A stretch of DNA of 64,000 nucleotides from Pimelobacter simplex (lineage in GTDB: Bacteria > Actinomycetota > Actinomycetes > Propionibacteriales > Nocardioidaceae): NCBI RefSeq assembly GCF_024662235.1, contig NZ_CP096276.1, positions 2,666,001 through 2,730,000 of the forward strand. The letters run 5' to 3'. Both the position numbers and the translations under genes were made by a program. The notes beneath the pieces are model-generated. The model saw nothing but the letters and a program-made list of their open reading frames with translations. It was not told the DNA's origin and did no database searches. How positions within the stretch are numbered: position 1 is the stretch's first letter; each line of letters begins with the position of its first letter. Shown in pieces: positions 56,248 through 64,000 of the stretch.

Positions 56248-56417
56248 GGTGGCGGCCGCATAGCGGCGGCGCGGGCGGAGCCCGTGCCGTTGTCGCGCCG
56301 CCCAGCCGGCCGTCCAGGGCCCCGCAGTCAAGGACGGGCGAAGCCCGCCGCGAAGCGGACCGAGCGAAGCGAGGGTCCTTGACGGCGGGGGACGGCCGGC
56401 TAAGCGCGGCCGCCACC
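56248..56417. repeat. Large nested fold-back structure with three GCGAAGC-type mini-hairpins
   Basis: Three nested arm pairs: GGTGGCGGCCGC (56248-56259) with 56406-56417; AGCCGGCCGTCC (56304-56315) with 56390-56401; GTCAAGGAC (56327-56335) with 56375-56383. The apex holds GGGCGAAGCCC (56336-56346), CCGCGAAGCGG (56348-56358) and GAGCGAAGC (56362-56370). A side hairpin (GCGGCGCG / CGCGCCGC) lies in the left arm. No coding potential. It could be a REP/MITE-like element, a structured RNA, or a single-strand DNA origin; sequence alone does not decide. Confidence 0.6.
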
Positions 56418-56436
56418 GCAACCACGTTCACCAGCC

Positions 56437-56547
56437 AGGCACCCGAGCACCCTCGGCGCAGCAACCCAGCGACTTCGTGCCAGGAACCCTGCGACCTCGA
56501 CCCAGAAACCCCGCAACCTCGGCGCCGGAACCCCGCGCCCTCGGCAG
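56437..56547. repeat. Degenerate 22-bp tandem repeats (AGCAACCCAGCGACTTCGTG type)
   Basis: Copies at 56460-56481, 56482-56503, 56504-56525 and 56526-56547, with a more divergent copy at 56437-56459. Each has the form AxxAACCCxGCxxCxTCGxx. The same unit and period occur before the DevS-like kinase gene (27741-27806). They sit between the fold-back structure and the glycine riboswitch. Confidence 0.65.
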
Positions 56548-56631
56548 CCGGCAGCAGCACCCCGCGTTGACCCGGCCCCCGCAGCCTCCTAGGCTCAGCG
56601 ACGCACAACTGAACATCGCGCTGTTCGAACC

Positions 56632-56826
56632 CCAGCGGGAGAGTCTCCGTCCCACGAGGACGGGGCGCCGAAGGAGCAAATCTCCCCAAGAATCTCTCAG
56701 GCACCCTGACCGCTGGGACGAGGCGAACTCTGGAAAGTCGGACCGGATCCACCGGTCCGCACCCACGGTGCAAGCCGTCCGACCGGACGGTGAAGCTCTC
56801 AGGTAGCGATGACAGAGCGGGGAGGC
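56632..56826 (+). promoter_or_regulatory. Tandem glycine riboswitch upstream of gcvT
   Basis: Two aptamers in series. The first (about 56632-56715) contains GCGGGAGAG, GCGCCGAAGGAGCAAATCTC and AATCTCTCAGGCA. The second (about 56716-56826) contains GGACGAGGCGAACTCTGGAAAG, cut here as GGCGAACTCTGGAAAG, and GAAGCTCTCAGGTAGCGATGACAGAG in segments. These are the conserved glycine-aptamer landmarks. Glycine binding normally turns on glycine-cleavage genes. The aptamers end about 50 nt before the gcvT start; a short hairpin-forming region before the RBS could be the expression platform. Confidence 0.88.
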
Positions 56827-56877
56827 AACCCAGCCACGAGCGCGGCGCGAGCCGGCTCTCCACGAGGAAGCCTCCCA

Positions 56878-58023
56878 ATGACCACGACCCCCGCAGGGAC
56901 CCCGCAGGACGCTCCGCAGAGCACGCCGCGGCTCACCCCGCTGCACGAGGTGCACCGCGCGCTCGGTGCGTCGTTCACCGACTTCGCGGGCTGGCAGATG
57001 CCGGTCCGGTACGGCTCGGAGACCGCCGAGCACCGCGCCGTCCGTACGACGGCCGGACTCTTCGACCTGACCCACATGGGCGAGATCGAGTTGAGCGGGC
57101 CCGGGGCCGGCGCCGCGCTCGACCGGGCGCTGGTGGGCCGGCCGTCGGCGATCGGTGTCGGCCGGGCACGCTACTCCATGATCTGTGCCGAGGACGGCGG
57201 GATCATCGACGACCTGGTCGTCTACCGGCTGGCCGACGAGCACTTCCTGGTCGTCGCGAACGCGAGCAATGTCGCCGTGGTGGCGCCCGAGCTCGCCGCC
57301 CGCGCCCAGGGGTACGACGTCGAGGTCCGCGACACGTCGGCCGACTGGGCGCTGCTGGCGGTCCAGGGTCCCGCGTCGGCGGAGATCCTGGCCGGGCTGA
57401 CCGAGCTGCACGTCCCCGACCTCAAGTACTACGCGATCGACGCCGGCACGGTCGCCGGGATCGACGTGCTGCTGGCCCGCACCGGCTACACCGGAGAGGA
57501 CGGCTTCGAGGTCTACTGCAGGCCGGACAACGCCGCGGCGATCTGGGCGGCGCTCAGCGAGGCCGGCCAGGCGCACGGCCTGGTCCCGGCGGGCCTGGCG
57601 TGCCGCGACACGCTGCGGCTCGAGGCGGGCATGCCGCTCTACGGTCACGAGCTCGACCGGGAGACGACGCCCTTCGAGGCGAACCTCGGGCGGGTCGTCG
57701 TCCTCGGCAAGCCCGAGGGCTTCGTCGGCGACGCCGCGCTGGCACGGCGCAAGGAGGAGGGCCCGCAGCGCGTGCTCGTCGGCCTGGTCTCGTCCGGTCG
57801 GCGCTCGCCGCGGGCCGGCTACCCGGTGCACGACCCGGCGACCGGTGCCGAGGTCGGCATCGTCACGAGCGGCTCGCCCTCCCCCACGCTGGAGAAGCCG
57901 ATCGCGATGGCCTACGTGCCGCCGGCGCTGGCCGAGCCGGGCACCCGCCTGGCCGTGTCCCTGCGCGGCACCCTCGAGGACGCCGAGGTCGTCGCGCTCC
58001 CGTTCTACACCCGCACCCGCTGA
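56878..58023 (+). CDS. gcvT: Glycine cleavage system T protein (aminomethyltransferase)
   Basis: 381 aa, normal length. [26 protein letters not shown] is the GcvT opening; [44 protein letters not shown] (folate-binding region) and the C-terminal barrel ([24 protein letters not shown] in segments) follow. It transfers the aminomethyl carbon to tetrahydrofolate, releasing ammonia. The start ATG at 56878 is preferred to a possible upstream ATG at 56809, which would lie in the second riboswitch aptamer. First gene of a five-gene operon. Confidence 0.95.
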   Translation: MTTTPAGTPQDAPQSTPRLTPLHEVHRALGASFTDFAGWQMPVRYGSETAEHRAVRTTAGLFDLTHMGEIELSGPGAGAALDRALVGRPSAIGVGRARYSMICAEDGGIIDDLVVYRLADEHFLVVANASNVAVVAPELAARAQGYDVEVRDTSADWALLAVQGPASAEILAGLTELHVPDLKYYAIDAGTVAGIDVLLARTGYTGEDGFEVYCRPDNAAAIWAALSEAGQAHGLVPAGLACRDTLRLEAGMPLYGHELDRETTPFEANLGRVVVLGKPEGFVGDAALARRKEEGPQRVLVGLVSSGRRSPRAGYPVHDPATGAEVGIVTSGSPSPTLEKPIAMAYVPPALAEPGTRLAVSLRGTLEDAEVVALPFYTRTR

Positions 58024-58052
58024 GCCCAGCCCACGACTTCCAGGAGATCACC

Positions 58053-58424
58053 ATGACCAACCCCACGAACCTCCAGTACACCGCCGAGCACGAGTGGGTC
58101 GCCCTCGACGGCGACCTCGCCAAGGTCGGCGTGACCGCCTACGCCGCCGACGCCCTCGGCGACGTCGTGTACGTCGACCTCCCCCAGGTCGGCGCCTCCG
58201 TCACCGCCGGCGAGTCCTGCGGCGAGCTCGAGTCCACCAAGTCCGTCAGCGACCTCTACGCCCCGGTCACCGGCGAGGTCGTCGAGGTCAACGACGCCGT
58301 CGACGCCGACCCGAGCCTGGTCAACAGCGACCCCTTCGGCGCCGGCTGGCTGTTCGTCGTCAAGGTCACCGCGCCCGGCGAGCTGATCGACGCCGCGGCC
58401 TACGAAGCCCTCCTGGACGCCTGA
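58053..58424 (+). CDS. gcvH: Glycine cleavage system H protein
   Basis: 123 aa. Lipoyl domain with the modified lysine in [15 protein letters not shown], preceded by [23 protein letters not shown]. It carries the aminomethyl intermediate on lipoate between P, T and L proteins. ATG at 58053 with CAGGAG 6 nt upstream, 29 bp after gcvT. Stop overlaps the glyA start by one base (TGATG). The lipoate is probably made by the LipA encoded two genes later. Confidence 0.95.
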   Translation: MTNPTNLQYTAEHEWVALDGDLAKVGVTAYAADALGDVVYVDLPQVGASVTAGESCGELESTKSVSDLYAPVTGEVVEVNDAVDADPSLVNSDPFGAGWLFVVKVTAPGELIDAAAYEALLDA

Positions 58425-59701
58425 TGGCCCCGGCCGTGCTCGACCAGTCCCTTGCCTCCTTCGACCCCGACGTCCACGCGGCGATCACCGCCGAGCTCGC
58501 CCGCCAGCAGGGCACGCTCGAGCTCATCGCGTCCGAGAACTTCGCCCCCGTCGCGGTGATGGAGGCGCAGGGCTCGGTCCTGACCAACAAGTACGCCGAG
58601 GGCTACCCCGGCCGCCGCTACTACGGCGGCTGCGAGCACGTCGACGTCATCGAGCAGCTCGCGATCGACCGGGTCAAGGACCTCTTCGGAGCCGAGGCCG
58701 CCAACGTGCAGCCGCACTCCGGCGCCCAGGCCAACGCGGCCGCGATGTTCGCGCTGCTCGATCCCGGCGACACGATCCTCGGGCTCGACCTGGCGCACGG
58801 TGGGCACCTGACCCACGGCATGCGGCTCAACTTCTCCGGCAAGCTCTACGACGTCGTCGCCTACCACGTCGACCCGGCCGACTTCCGGGTCGACATGGCC
58901 GAGGTCGAGCGGCTCGCCGTGCTCCACGAGCCCAAGCTGATCGTGGCCGGCTGGTCGGCGTACCCGCGCCAGCTGGACTTCGCCGAGTTCCGCCGGATCG
59001 CCGACCTCGTGGGCGCCTACCTGATGGTCGACATGGCCCACTTCGCCGGACTCGTCGCGACCGGCCTGCACCCGAGCCCGGTCCCCTACGCCGACATCGT
59101 CACCACGACGACGCACAAGACCCTCGGCGGACCGCGTGGCGGCGTCATCCTCAGCAAGGCCGCGCTGGCCAAGAAGATCAACAGCGCGGTCTTCCCCGGT
59201 CAGCAGGGCGGGCCGCTGGAGCACGTCGTCGCGGCCAAGGCCGTGGCCTTCAAGATGGCCGCGTCGCCGGAGTTCAAGGAGCGCCAGGAGCGCACGCTCG
59301 AGGGCGCCCGGATCATCGCCGAGCGACTCACCCGGCCCGACGTGGTCGAGGCGGGCGTCTCGGTGCTGACCGGCGGCACCGAGGTCCACCTCGTGCTCGT
59401 CGACCTGCGCGACTCCGAGCTCGACGGCCAGCAGGCCGAGGACCGGCTCCACGGCATCGGGCTGACGGTCAACCGCAACGCGGTCCCGTTCGACCCGCGC
59501 CCGCCGATGGTCACCTCCGGCCTGCGGATCGGTACGCCGGCCCTCGCCACCCGCGGCTTCGGCGCGGAGGCCTTCGCCGAGGTCGCCGACGTGATCGCCG
59601 AGGCGCTCAAGCCGTCGTACGACGAGGGCACCGCGGCCAAGCTCCGCGACCGGGTGGCGGCGCTGGCCGCCGCGCACCCGCTCTACCCGGGGCTGTCGTG
59701 A
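58424..59701 (+). CDS. glyA: Serine hydroxymethyltransferase
   Basis: 425 aa. [41 protein letters not shown] (in segments) is the SHMT entry; the PLP lysine is in [15 protein letters not shown]. HxG and folate regions GNARVN-like are present as [12 protein letters not shown]. It converts glycine plus methylene-THF into serine, so with GcvT/H it makes serine from two glycines. Start ATG at 58424 overlaps gcvH stop; stop overlaps the lipA GTG (59698-59701). Translationally coupled on both sides. Confidence 0.95.
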   Translation: MAPAVLDQSLASFDPDVHAAITAELARQQGTLELIASENFAPVAVMEAQGSVLTNKYAEGYPGRRYYGGCEHVDVIEQLAIDRVKDLFGAEAANVQPHSGAQANAAAMFALLDPGDTILGLDLAHGGHLTHGMRLNFSGKLYDVVAYHVDPADFRVDMAEVERLAVLHEPKLIVAGWSAYPRQLDFAEFRRIADLVGAYLMVDMAHFAGLVATGLHPSPVPYADIVTTTTHKTLGGPRGGVILSKAALAKKINSAVFPGQQGGPLEHVVAAKAVAFKMAASPEFKERQERTLEGARIIAERLTRPDVVEAGVSVLTGGTEVHLVLVDLRDSELDGQQAEDRLHGIGLTVNRNAVPFDPRPPMVTSGLRIGTPALATRGFGAEAFAEVADVIAEALKPSYDEGTAAKLRDRVAALAAAHPLYPGLS

Positions 59702-60627
59702 CCGCGGTCGTGCCGGAGGGGCGCAAGCTCCTCCGGCTGGAGGCCCGCAACGCCGAGACCCCCATCGAGCGCAAGCCGTCCTGGATCAGGACCAAGGCGA
59801 AGATGGGCCCGGAGTACACCGCTCTGCACAAGCTGGTGAAGTCCGAGGGCCTGCACACGGTGTGCCAGGAAGCGGCCTGTCCCAACATCTTCGAGTGCTG
59901 GGAGGACCGCGAGGCCACCTTCCTCATCGGCGGCGACCAGTGCACCCGCCGCTGCGACTTCTGCCAGATCGACACCGGCAAGCCCCAGGCCCTCGACCGC
60001 GACGAGCCCCGACGCGTCGCCGAATCCGTCCAGACCATGGGCCTCAAGTACGCCACCATCACCGGCGTCGCCCGCGACGACCTCCCCGACGGCGGCGCCT
60101 GGCTCTACGCCGAGACCGTCCGCGCCATCCACGACCTCAACCCCGACACCGGAGTCGAGAACCTCATCCCCGACTTCAACGGCCGCCCCGAGCTGCTCAC
60201 CGAGGTCTTCGAGTCCCGCCCCGAGGTCCTCGCCCACAACGTCGAGACCGTGCCGCGGATCTTCAAGCGCATCCGCCCCGCCTTCCGCTACGACCGCTCC
60301 CTGGACGTGCTGACCCAGGCCCGGGCCTTCGGACTCGTCACCAAGTCCAACCTCATCCTCGGCATGGGTGAGACCCGCGAGGAGGTCTCCCAGGCCCTGC
60401 GCGACCTGCACGAGGCGGGCTGTGAGCTGGTCACCATCACCCAGTACCTGCGCCCCAGCCCGCGTCACCACCCCGTCGAACGCTGGGTCAAGCCCGAGGA
60501 GTTCGTCGAGCTCGCCACCGAGGCCGACGAGATCGGCTTCAGCGGCGTCCTCTCCGGCCCCCTCGTGCGCTCCTCCTACCGCGCCGGACGGTTGTACCGT
60601 CGAGCCATGGAACGCAGAAGCCGGTGA
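59698..60627 (+). CDS. lipA: Lipoyl synthase (radical SAM)
   Basis: 309 aa. The auxiliary cluster has [13 protein letters not shown]; the radical SAM CxxxCxxC is CTRRCDFC at about residues 82-89 followed by QIDTGKP. C-terminal RSSYRA supplies the auxiliary-cluster serine ([12 protein letters not shown]). It inserts two sulfurs into the octanoyl group on lipoyl domains such as GcvH. Start GTG 59698 overlaps the glyA stop (GTGA). Having lipA inside the gcv operon rather than next to lipB is unusual. No lipB is present nearby. Confidence 0.95.
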   Translation: MTAVVPEGRKLLRLEARNAETPIERKPSWIRTKAKMGPEYTALHKLVKSEGLHTVCQEAACPNIFECWEDREATFLIGGDQCTRRCDFCQIDTGKPQALDRDEPRRVAESVQTMGLKYATITGVARDDLPDGGAWLYAETVRAIHDLNPDTGVENLIPDFNGRPELLTEVFESRPEVLAHNVETVPRIFKRIRPAFRYDRSLDVLTQARAFGLVTKSNLILGMGETREEVSQALRDLHEAGCELVTITQYLRPSPRHHPVERWVKPEEFVELATEADEIGFSGVLSGPLVRSSYRAGRLYRRAMERRSR

Positions 60628-60631
60628 TCAC

Positions 60632-62014
<1,383 letters not shown>

Positions 62015-62032
62015 GCCCCTCAGCCCACGCGC

Positions 62033-62515
62033 TCAGCCCATGCGCTCGGCCCCGGTCCGGATCGCCTGCCGGATCCGCGGGTAGGTGCCGCACCGGCACA
62101 CGTTGCGGAGGGCGTCGAGGTCGTCCTCGGTGATCGCCCGCCCCTCCTTGCGGACCCGGTGGACGAGGGCGACCGCGGCCATGATCTGGCCCGGCTGGCA
62201 GTAGCCGCACTGGGCGACGTCGTGCTCCAGCCACGCCTCCTGCATCGGGTGCAGGCCGTCGCCGGGCGCGGTGTCGGCCAGCCCCTCGATGGTGGTGATC
62301 TCGTCGTCGGGGCCGACGTCCTGGACCCGCACCGAGCACGGGTTGAACGCCTTGCCGTTGAGGTGGGAGGTGCAGGCCTTGCAGACGTTGATCCCGCAGC
62401 CGTACTTGGGCCCGGTGACGCCGAGGACGTCGCGCAGGACCCACAGGATCCGGACGTCGTCCTCGACGTCGACGGTGACGGTCTCGCCGTTGAGCTGGAA
62501 GGTGTGCTTCGGCAT
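62033..62515 (-). CDS. Isoquinoline 1-oxidoreductase-like (2Fe-2S) small subunit
   Basis: 160 aa. The N-terminal plant-type 2Fe-2S cluster has GCGINVCKACTSHLNG, and the C-terminal helical cluster has CGYCQPGQIM and CRCGTYPRIRQAI, as in xanthine-dehydrogenase-family small subunits. It passes electrons from the molybdenum site of the large subunit encoded 10 nt upstream. ATG at 62515 with GAGGAG 6 nt upstream. Substrate, probably an N-heterocycle or aldehyde, is not known. Confidence 0.92.
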   Translation of the reverse strand: MPKHTFQLNGETVTVDVEDDVRILWVLRDVLGVTGPKYGCGINVCKACTSHLNGKAFNPCSVRVQDVGPDDEITTIEGLADTAPGDGLHPMQEAWLEHDVAQCGYCQPGQIMAAVALVHRVRKEGRAITEDDLDALRNVCRCGTYPRIRQAIRTGAERMG

Positions 62516-62525
62516 CGCGGGCTCC

Positions 62526-64000
62526 TCAGGAGAGGTGGTCGAGGCCGTCGACCGGCGACTCGGGGACGGAGGGGACGAAGGGCTTGGGCTCGAAGTGCAG
62601 CGGGGCGCGGAAGTTGATCGGGAACTCGGTGGGCATCGTCCCGGTGGCCCGCGCGTAGGCGCAGGCGACGGCGGCCATCGAGGCGGCGACGCCGGCCTCG
62701 CCGATGCCGCCGGGCTCGCGCCGGTCGGACTCCATCACCTCGCAGCGGAAGTCGGGGGGCGTGTTCCACTGCCGGGTGTAGGCCGAGTTGTCCCAGCTGG
62801 CCTCCAGGAAGTGCCCGTCGACGAGGTGGTTGCCGTAGGTCAGCGCCTGGGCCATGCCGTCGGAGAAGCCGCCCATCATCTGGGCCTCGACCCCCAGCGG
62901 GTTGACCACGAGACCGCAGTCGACGACCACGACCGCCTTGGTGACCCGGGGCCCGGTGACGGCGTCGCGGACCTTGCGGTCCACGGTCGCGGGCCGGCAG
63001 TCGATCTCGACCAGGACGGCGGTCGCGCCCTTGTACTCCTTGTGGATCGCGATGCCCTGGGCCGTGCCCGCGGGCATCGATCGGCCCCACTCCCCCAGCT
63101 CGGCGGCCCGGGCGAGCACCCGCTTGACCACCCGGCTCTTGAGGTGGCGGCGGCGGAACTCGACCGGGTCCTGCCGGAGCCGGGCCGCGAGCTGGTCGAC
63201 GATGAGCTCGTTGGCCGTGCGGACGTCGGGTGAGTAGATGTTGCGCACCGAGCTGGTGTTGAACCGGTCGACGTCGTTGTTCGACTCGTTGAGCAGCTGG
63301 GTGACGACCCCGAAGTTGTAGGGCAGCTCCTGGCTGAGCAGGAAGATCGTCTCGGAGAACCCCAGGTTGGCCAGCCCCGTCGGCAGCGCGGCCACCTCGG
63401 CGGTGAGCCGCTCGCCGAGCCCGTGGGTGAAGTCGGTCGAGACCGAGGTGTGCCGCTGCTCGAAGGTGACCACGCTGCCGAGCAGCACCGTGGCCCGGAC
63501 CCGCGAGGTCGCCATCGGGTGCACCCGGCCCTGGCGCGGCTCGTCGGCACGGTGCCACATGAGCTTGACCGGGACACCGAACGCCCGCGACGCCTGCGCG
63601 GCCTCGATCGCGGCGTCGCTGAAGAGCTTGCGGCCGAACGAGCCGCCACCCTGGACCACGTTGACCGTCACCTTGCGCTGCGGCAGCCCGAGCGCCCTGG
63701 CGACCTTGGACTGGGCATCGATCGGCGACTTCAGCCCGCCCCAGATCGTGGCGTTGCCGTCGCGGACGTCGGCGATCGCGCAGTTGGGCTCGAGCGCCGA
63801 GCCGCTGCGGAAGTGGAAGGTGAAGTCGCCCTCGACCGTGGTCGCGCCGAGCTTGGGCACCGCGAGCGGCAGCTGGGCGCGGCGCAGCTCCAGAGCGATG
63901 TCGTCGGCCGACTTGCCGGGCACCGACCCGGCCTTCCAGGCGACGTCGAGCGCCCGGACGGCGTCGATGCACTGCCCGAACGTCCGGGCCCGTACGGCGA
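62526..64000 (-). CDS. Molybdopterin-dependent oxidoreductase large subunit (isoquinoline 1-oxidoreductase-like), 5' partial
   Basis: At least 490 residues are visible on the minus strand; the frame is open at the window's right edge (AVRARTFGQCIDAVRALD), so the N-terminus is missing. Moco-binding segments are VVQGGGSFGRKLFSD, TAQGIAIHKEYKG, and PGGIGEAGVAASMAAVA, with the catalytic Glu expected in GIGEAG. It resembles the IorB type, which has no FAD domain and a periplasmic or membrane-linked acceptor. Stop at 62526 is 10 nt before the small-subunit start, so both are cotranscribed, large subunit first. Confidence 0.9.
   Translation of the reverse strand, partial: AVRARTFGQCIDAVRALDVAWKAGSVPGKSADDIALELRRAQLPLAVPKLGATTVEGDFTFHFRSGSALEPNCAIADVRDGNATIWGGLKSPIDAQSKVARALGLPQRKVTVNVVQGGGSFGRKLFSDAAIEAAQASRAFGVPVKLMWHRADEPRQGRVHPMATSRVRATVLLGSVVTFEQRHTSVSTDFTHGLGERLTAEVAALPTGLANLGFSETIFLLSQELPYNFGVVTQLLNESNNDVDRFNTSSVRNIYSPDVRTANELIVDQLAARLRQDPVEFRRRHLKSRVVKRVLARAAELGEWGRSMPAGTAQGIAIHKEYKGATAVLVEIDCRPATVDRKVRDAVTGPRVTKAVVVVDCGLVVNPLGVEAQMMGGFSDGMAQALTYGNHLVDGHFLEASWDNSAYTRQWNTPPDFRCEVMESDRREPGGIGEAGVAASMAAVACAYARATGTMPTEFPINFRAPLHFEPKPFVPSVPESPVDGLDHLS

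Overview
The window is GC-rich DNA from a free-living actinobacterium. Gene content and sequence style fit the Nocardioidaceae (a Nocardioides-like soil or water organism). That placement is inferred from the very high GC, frequent GTG starts, ATGA/GTGA stop-start overlaps, a CydDC fusion, a DevR/DevS-type hypoxia system and a KstR-type operator. No rRNA, tRNA, CRISPR array or prophage was seen. About 54 genes were read.

Layout. 1-5.9 kb: an amino-acid catabolic region (saccharopine-dehydrogenase-like protein, class III aminotransferase, CoA-acylating semialdehyde dehydrogenase) broken up by an IS481-family element that landed at one end of an older MITE-like element. 6-8.3 kb: a secreted fibronectin-III protein and a small membrane protein. 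8.2-13.9 kb: a three-gene SMC-type locus, jetA-jetB-jetC (Wadjet / MksFEB), with no jetD nuclease beside it. 14-19.2 kb: small regulatory and metabolic genes, including an NTF2-like gene behind a KstR-type operator and a FadE-like acyl-CoA dehydrogenase. 19.3-23.8 kb: a secreted RCC1/PKD protein, a LexA-fold protein on an SOS box, a metallophosphoesterase and a 5'-3' exonuclease.

23.7-37.8 kb is a hypoxia/dormancy island: a CBS protein, two PPOX proteins, a DevS-like kinase, a DevR-like regulator, an Acg-type nitroreductase, cytochrome bd (cydA, cydB, fused cydDC) and two tandem universal stress proteins. A box close to GGGACCTTCGGCCC occurs at five promoter regions. At four of them it has a weaker partner exactly 22 bp away. 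This looks like one DosR/OsdR-type regulon packed into 14 kb.

37.8-40.6 kb: a permease operon. 40.6-47.3 kb: an exported amidohydrolase, a PucR regulator, two TetR regulators and an NCS1 permease. 47.5-54.2 kb: an OsmC protein, then a run of six translationally coupled minus-strand genes (amino-acid permease, solute-binding protein, cNMP/CBS/DUF294 protein, phosphoesterase, UBP zinc finger, GH114-like protein). 54.3-56.2 kb: an unusual zinc-ribbon SDR and a hypothetical gene. 56.2-56.6 kb: a large fold-back structure and 22-bp tandem repeats. 56.6-62 kb: a tandem glycine riboswitch followed by gcvT-gcvH-glyA-lipA-sdaA, a glycine/serine breakdown operon lacking gcvP. The window ends in an isoquinoline-1-oxidoreductase-like molybdenum hydroxylase (small subunit complete, large subunit cut by the window edge).

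All functions are read from sequence alone. No database search was run.
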